This document shows, in pieces, positions 9,553 through 11,957 of a DNA stretch of 11,957 nucleotides. The DNA lies in NCBI GenBank assembly GCA_938016625.1, contig CALILB010000056.1, positions 1-11,957 of the forward strand, read 5' to 3'. The notes beneath the pieces were generated by a model. The model was not told where the DNA came from. It worked only from the letters and a program-made list of their open reading frames with translations, and searched no databases. This DNA comes from an uncultured bacterium (GTDB taxonomy: Bacteria > Acidobacteriota > Thermoanaerobaculia > Multivoradales > JAHEKO01). The position numbers and the translations under genes were made by a program. Position 1 is the first letter of the stretch, and every line of letters starts with the position of its first letter.

Positions 9553-10554
9553 CTAAAACTTCGCCAACAGCTCGATGAGATCGACGACCCGATTGGAGTA
9601 ACCCCACTCGTTGTCGTACCAGGAGATCACCTTGACATACCCCTGGCCACAGGAGCTGGTCGAAAGAGCGTCGAAGATCGAGGAATGGGGATTGCCGATG
9701 ATGTCACTCGACACCAGCGGCACCTCGCTGTACTCCACCACCTTCCGCATCGGTCCCTCGGCGGCCGCCTTGACCGCAAGGTTGACCTCCTCGCAACTCG
9801 GGCTCTCACGCAGCCGACAGGCGAGATCGACAATCGAGCCATCGGGCACCGGTACCCGCATGGCCATCCCATCCAGCTTGCCGTCGAGACGGGGTAGAAC
9901 CTTGCCCACCGCCTTGGCCGCCCCGGTGGTGGTGGGGATGATGTTCTCCGCCGCGGCCCGGCTCCGGCGCAGGTCCTTGTGGGGGACATCGGCCAGACGT
10001 TGATCGTTGGTATAGGCATGCACCGTGGTCAGGACACCCTCTTCCAGACCAAAGGCCTCATCCAAAATCTTGGCTATAGGGGCCAGACAGTTGGTCGTGC
10101 AGGAGGCGTTGGAGACGATCCTATTCTCGGCCGTGAGCTCTCCGTCGTTGACACCGATGACGATGGTGGCGTCGATCGGCTCTTTGGGTGGCACCGTGAG
10201 AATCACTCTCTTGGCACCCGCGGCCAGATGGTTCTCCAAGGGCTCGCGAAAGCGAAACACACCGGTCGCTTCCACTACGATGTCGACACCCATTTTGGCC
10301 CAGGGGATATCCGCCGGGTCCCGCTCGGCGGTCATGATCACCTCTTCTCCATCGACGAACATCGAGCCCTCGTCGAAGGTGACCTCTTTGGGCAGCACAC
10401 CCATCACCGTGTCGAACTTGAGCAGATAGGCCAGCTGCTCGTTGTCGTACAGGTCGTTGACGCCGACGACCTTGATGTCGTCGCGATCGCTCAAGATGCG
10501 ATAGACGCTGCGACCGATGCGGCCAAAGCCGTTGATCCCGATCTTTACCGGCAT
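9553..10554 (-). CDS. gap: Glyceraldehyde-3-phosphate dehydrogenase, canonical NAD-dependent type I
   Basis: This enzyme interconverts glyceraldehyde-3-phosphate and 1,3-bisphosphoglycerate in glycolysis or gluconeogenesis. The 333-residue product (E. coli GapA 331) has the Rossmann motif INGFGRIGR; Asp34 in VNDLYD, which favours NAD; catalytic Cys152 in SNASCTTNC; and His179 in TTVHAYTNDQ. The phosphate-binding motif PTTTGAAKAV (207-216), Arg233 in AMRVPVP (the C3-phosphate site arginine, R231 in Bacillus numbering) and SWYDNEWGYSNRVVDL are also intact. All key residues are present, so it should be active. The ATG at 10554 is chosen over an in-frame start at 10626 because it gives the family N-terminus, follows AGGGAGG by 7 nt, and overlaps the preceding stop by 1 nt (TGATG), implying translational coupling. 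It is the second of two tandem GAPDH genes. Confidence 0.97.
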   Translation of the reverse strand: MPVKIGINGFGRIGRSVYRILSDRDDIKVVGVNDLYDNEQLAYLLKFDTVMGVLPKEVTFDEGSMFVDGEEVIMTAERDPADIPWAKMGVDIVVEATGVFRFREPLENHLAAGAKRVILTVPPKEPIDATIVIGVNDGELTAENRIVSNASCTTNCLAPIAKILDEAFGLEEGVLTTVHAYTNDQRLADVPHKDLRRSRAAAENIIPTTTGAAKAVGKVLPRLDGKLDGMAMRVPVPDGSIVDLACRLRESPSCEEVNLAVKAAAEGPMRKVVEYSEVPLVSSDIIGNPHSSIFDALSTSSCGQGYVKVISWYDNEWGYSNRVVDLIELLAKF

Positions 10555-11576
10555 CACGCGGCCTCCCTTTCGTCCAACTCCATAAAGCGGCGCATGAGAT
10601 CGACGACACGGTGCGCATAGCCCCAACCGTTGTCGTACCAGGAGATGGTCTTCGAGACGCGATCGCCCAGCACCATCGTCGCCAAGGAGTCGAAGGTACT
10701 CGAGTAGGGACTACGGATGATGTCACTGGAAACGATGGGGTCGTCCTCGTAGTGGAGAATGCCCTCCCAGCTCGCAGCCGCGGCTGTGCGCACCACCTCG
10801 TTGACGGCGGTGACGGTCACCGGCTTCTCGTGCCAGCAGACGAGATCGACACACGAACCGTTGGGAACCGGGACATTCATTGCCCGACCCGAGACCTTGC
10901 CTTCGAGCTCCGGGATGAGTCCCATGACCACGGCCGGTGCGTTGGTCTCCTGGGGAATGATGTTCTCGGCCGCCGCGCGACCCCGTCGTGGGTCCTTCGA
11001 CGGCACATCGGCCAGTCGCTGCTGGTTGGTGTAGGCGTGCACCGTCGACAGAAAGGCGCGCTCGATGCCAAAGGCCTGGTGAAGGATCTTGGCGACCGGT
11101 GCCGCGCAATGGGCGGTACACGAAGCGTTCGAGACGATCCGGTGCTCCGGACGGAGGTTGGTGTCGTTGACCCCCATGACCACGGTGATATCCGGCGGGT
11201 CCTTGGGCGGCGCGCAGAGGATGACCCGCTTGGCCCCGGCGGTCAGATGCGCCTCCATCTGCTCGCGGGTCCGGTTCTGTGCCGTCGCCTCGACCACCAC
11301 GTCGATTCCCAGCTCTCCCCACGGCACCTGTCCAGGCTCTTCGGCCGACCACATCGGGATCTGGCGCCCGTAGACATAGAGGTGCCCCTCTTCGATGCTC
11401 AACTCGTCGGGGAAGGGGCCAAAGATCGTGTCGAAGCGCAGCAGGTACTCGAGCGCCTCGTGATCGGCCGGATCGCTGATGGCGGCGATGTGGATATCGT
11501 CGCTCTTGTAGAGAATGCGGAACAGATTGCGGCCGATCCGGCCAAAACCAGCCAGGCCCACTCTGAGCGGCTTCAC
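10554..11576 (-). CDS. Divergent GAPDH-family paralogue with altered phosphate-binding residues
   Basis: The 340-residue product is plainly a type I GAPDH fold: GFGRIGRN, catalytic Cys153 in SNASCTAHC, His180 in STVHAYTNQQ, and a full-length C-terminal domain with SWYDNGWGYAHRVVDL. Several positions constant in working GAPDHs differ. The C3-phosphate arginine (R231 in Bacillus numbering) is Asn234 in RAMNVPVP. The PTTTGAAKAV loop is PQETNAPAVV. SCTTNC is SCTAHC. The cofactor region VNDL is ISDP, though Asp35 survives. The nucleophile and base remain, so a dehydrogenase on another aldehyde is possible, as for erythrose-4-phosphate dehydrogenase, which however keeps the arginine. A regulatory or heteromeric partner of the adjacent canonical enzyme is also possible. 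GTG 11576 shares its G with the ppdK stop (TAGTG) and has AAGGAGG 6 nt upstream. Naming it gap would overstate what is known. Confidence 0.9.
   Translation of the reverse strand: MKPLRVGLAGFGRIGRNLFRILYKSDDIHIAAISDPADHEALEYLLRFDTIFGPFPDELSIEEGHLYVYGRQIPMWSAEEPGQVPWGELGIDVVVEATAQNRTREQMEAHLTAGAKRVILCAPPKDPPDITVVMGVNDTNLRPEHRIVSNASCTAHCAAPVAKILHQAFGIERAFLSTVHAYTNQQRLADVPSKDPRRGRAAAENIIPQETNAPAVVMGLIPELEGKVSGRAMNVPVPNGSCVDLVCWHEKPVTVTAVNEVVRTAAAASWEGILHYEDDPIVSSDIIRSPYSSTFDSLATMVLGDRVSKTISWYDNGWGYAHRVVDLMRRFMELDEREAA
10562..10568 (-). promoter_or_regulatory. Strong ribosome binding site of the canonical gap gene
   Basis: AGGGAGG on the minus strand lies 7 nt before the ATG at 10554-10552, inside the 3' end of the upstream GAPDH paralogue. 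It decides the start against the longer in-frame reading from 10626. Confidence 0.75.
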
Positions 11577-11957
11577 TATGCCCCTCCTTCACCCAGCTTG
11601 GCTCGAGCCGCCGCCAGCCGGGCCACCGGCACGCGGTAGGGCGAGCAGGAGACGTAGTCCAGACCACAGCCTTCGAAGAAGGTGATGGAGCTCGGCTCGC
11701 CGCCATGCTCGCCACAAATCCCGATCTTGAGATTCGGACGGCTCTGCCTGCCTCTTTCGCAAGCCAGAGCCACGAGCTGCCCCACTCCTTCGGTGTCGAG
11801 CCGGTCGAACGGATCGCACGGCAGGATTCCCGAGTCCACATATTGAGGCAGGAAGTGCGCGGCGTCATCGCGCGAGTACCCGTAGGTCATCTGCGTCAGA
11901 TCGTTGGTGCCAAACGAGAAGAAGTCGGCATGGTCGGCGATCCGATCGGCAACCAGG
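11576..11957 (-). CDS. ppdK: Pyruvate, phosphate dikinase, C-terminal end only
   Basis: The last 126 codons are present; the start lies beyond the right edge. PPDK interconverts pyruvate, ATP and phosphate with PEP, AMP and PPi, and can run in glycolysis or gluconeogenesis. The fragment is the end of the PEP/pyruvate-binding TIM barrel: FFSFGTNDLTQMTYGYSRDD, then GVGQLVALA, then KIGICGEHGGEPSSI, and finally the PPDK-specific GLDYVSCSPYRVPVARLAAA. The cysteine in that last motif (codon 11647-11645) is the catalytic residue equivalent to Cys831 of the Clostridium symbiosum enzyme. PEP synthase and enzyme I share part of the barrel, but the SRDD segment and this ending are typical of PPDK. Its TAG overlaps the following GTG by one base, so it heads or belongs to the same transcript as the GAPDH genes. 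The reading frame is open to the window edge. Confidence 0.95.
   Translation of the reverse strand, partial: LVADRIADHADFFSFGTNDLTQMTYGYSRDDAAHFLPQYVDSGILPCDPFDRLDTEGVGQLVALACERGRQSRPNLKIGICGEHGGEPSSITFFEGCGLDYVSCSPYRVPVARLAAARAKLGEGGA
11583..11589 (-). promoter_or_regulatory. Strong ribosome binding site of the GAPDH paralogue
   Basis: AAGGAGG on the minus strand lies 6 nt before the GTG at 11576-11574, inside the last codons of ppdK. Its quality suggests that the divergent paralogue is well translated and not a decaying gene. Confidence 0.75.

Noticed and set aside
10555..10626. 24-residue N-terminal extension of the canonical GAPDH
   Set aside because: The extension lies inside the upstream paralogue's C-terminus and is unlike GAPDH. 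The ATG at 10554 has a strong ribosome binding site and the family N-terminus.
10554..11576. Calling the GAPDH paralogue erythrose-4-phosphate dehydrogenase (epd)
   Set aside because: Epd shares the altered TTTGAA loop but keeps the arginine that is Asn234 here, and the overall sequence is not Epd-like.
10611..11639. 342-codon open frame on the plus strand opposite the GAPDH paralogue
   Set aside because: It is the antisense shadow of a GAPDH gene; His/Asp/Gly/Val-rich composition and no motif. Similar frames occur opposite glgC (7660-8646) and the canonical gap (9979-10620).

Overview
The window is a high-GC bacterial chromosome segment that is almost entirely coding. It has no tRNA, rRNA, CRISPR, insertion sequence or phage gene that I can see. 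Starts are varied (ATG, GTG, TTG and apparently CTG), and genes are packed with 1-4 nt overlaps or gaps of at most 25 nt. The only sizeable intergenic stretch is about 104 bp. The gene set gives no firm taxonomy. From memory, large GH13 proteins of this kind next to glgC are annotated in Acidobacteriota-like genomes, but that placement is a low-confidence guess.

Layout. (1) 1-212, minus: the first 70 codons of an alpha-glucan phosphorylase (glgP, DUF3417 type). (2) 213-316: divergent regulatory region with a perfect 7-bp inverted repeat. (3) 317-3783, plus: malQ (4-alpha-glucanotransferase) and glgX (debranching enzyme), translationally coupled; glgX appears to start at a CTG overlapping the malQ stop. 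(4) 3784-3804: 21-bp convergent junction. (5) 11957-3805, minus: a six-gene run read as ppdK (C-terminal end only), a divergent GAPDH paralogue, a canonical GAPDH, glucokinase (glk), ADP-glucose pyrophosphorylase (glgC, cyanobacterial/plant type) and a 1152-residue GH13-family protein of unknown specificity.

How the genes fit together. GlgP shortens outer glycogen chains to glucose-1-P, GlgX removes the limit branches, and MalQ disproportionates the released maltodextrins and liberates glucose, which Glk phosphorylates. GAPDH and PPDK cover lower glycolysis or gluconeogenesis. GlgC makes ADP-glucose, the committed step of glycogen synthesis. The minus-strand run therefore joins lower glycolysis, glucose entry and glycogen precursor synthesis in one probable transcript. 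Neither glycogen synthase (glgA) nor branching enzyme (glgB) is present.

Most of this is ordinary central carbon metabolism. The points worth a second look are: the GAPDH paralogue with altered phosphate-binding residues; the large GH13 protein, which lacks the usual region IV His and has long helical flanks; its in-frame junction with glgC (one UGA, one codon, then UUG, with no ribosome binding site); the CTG start of glgX; and the loss of both known activator lysines in a plant/cyanobacterial-type GlgC.
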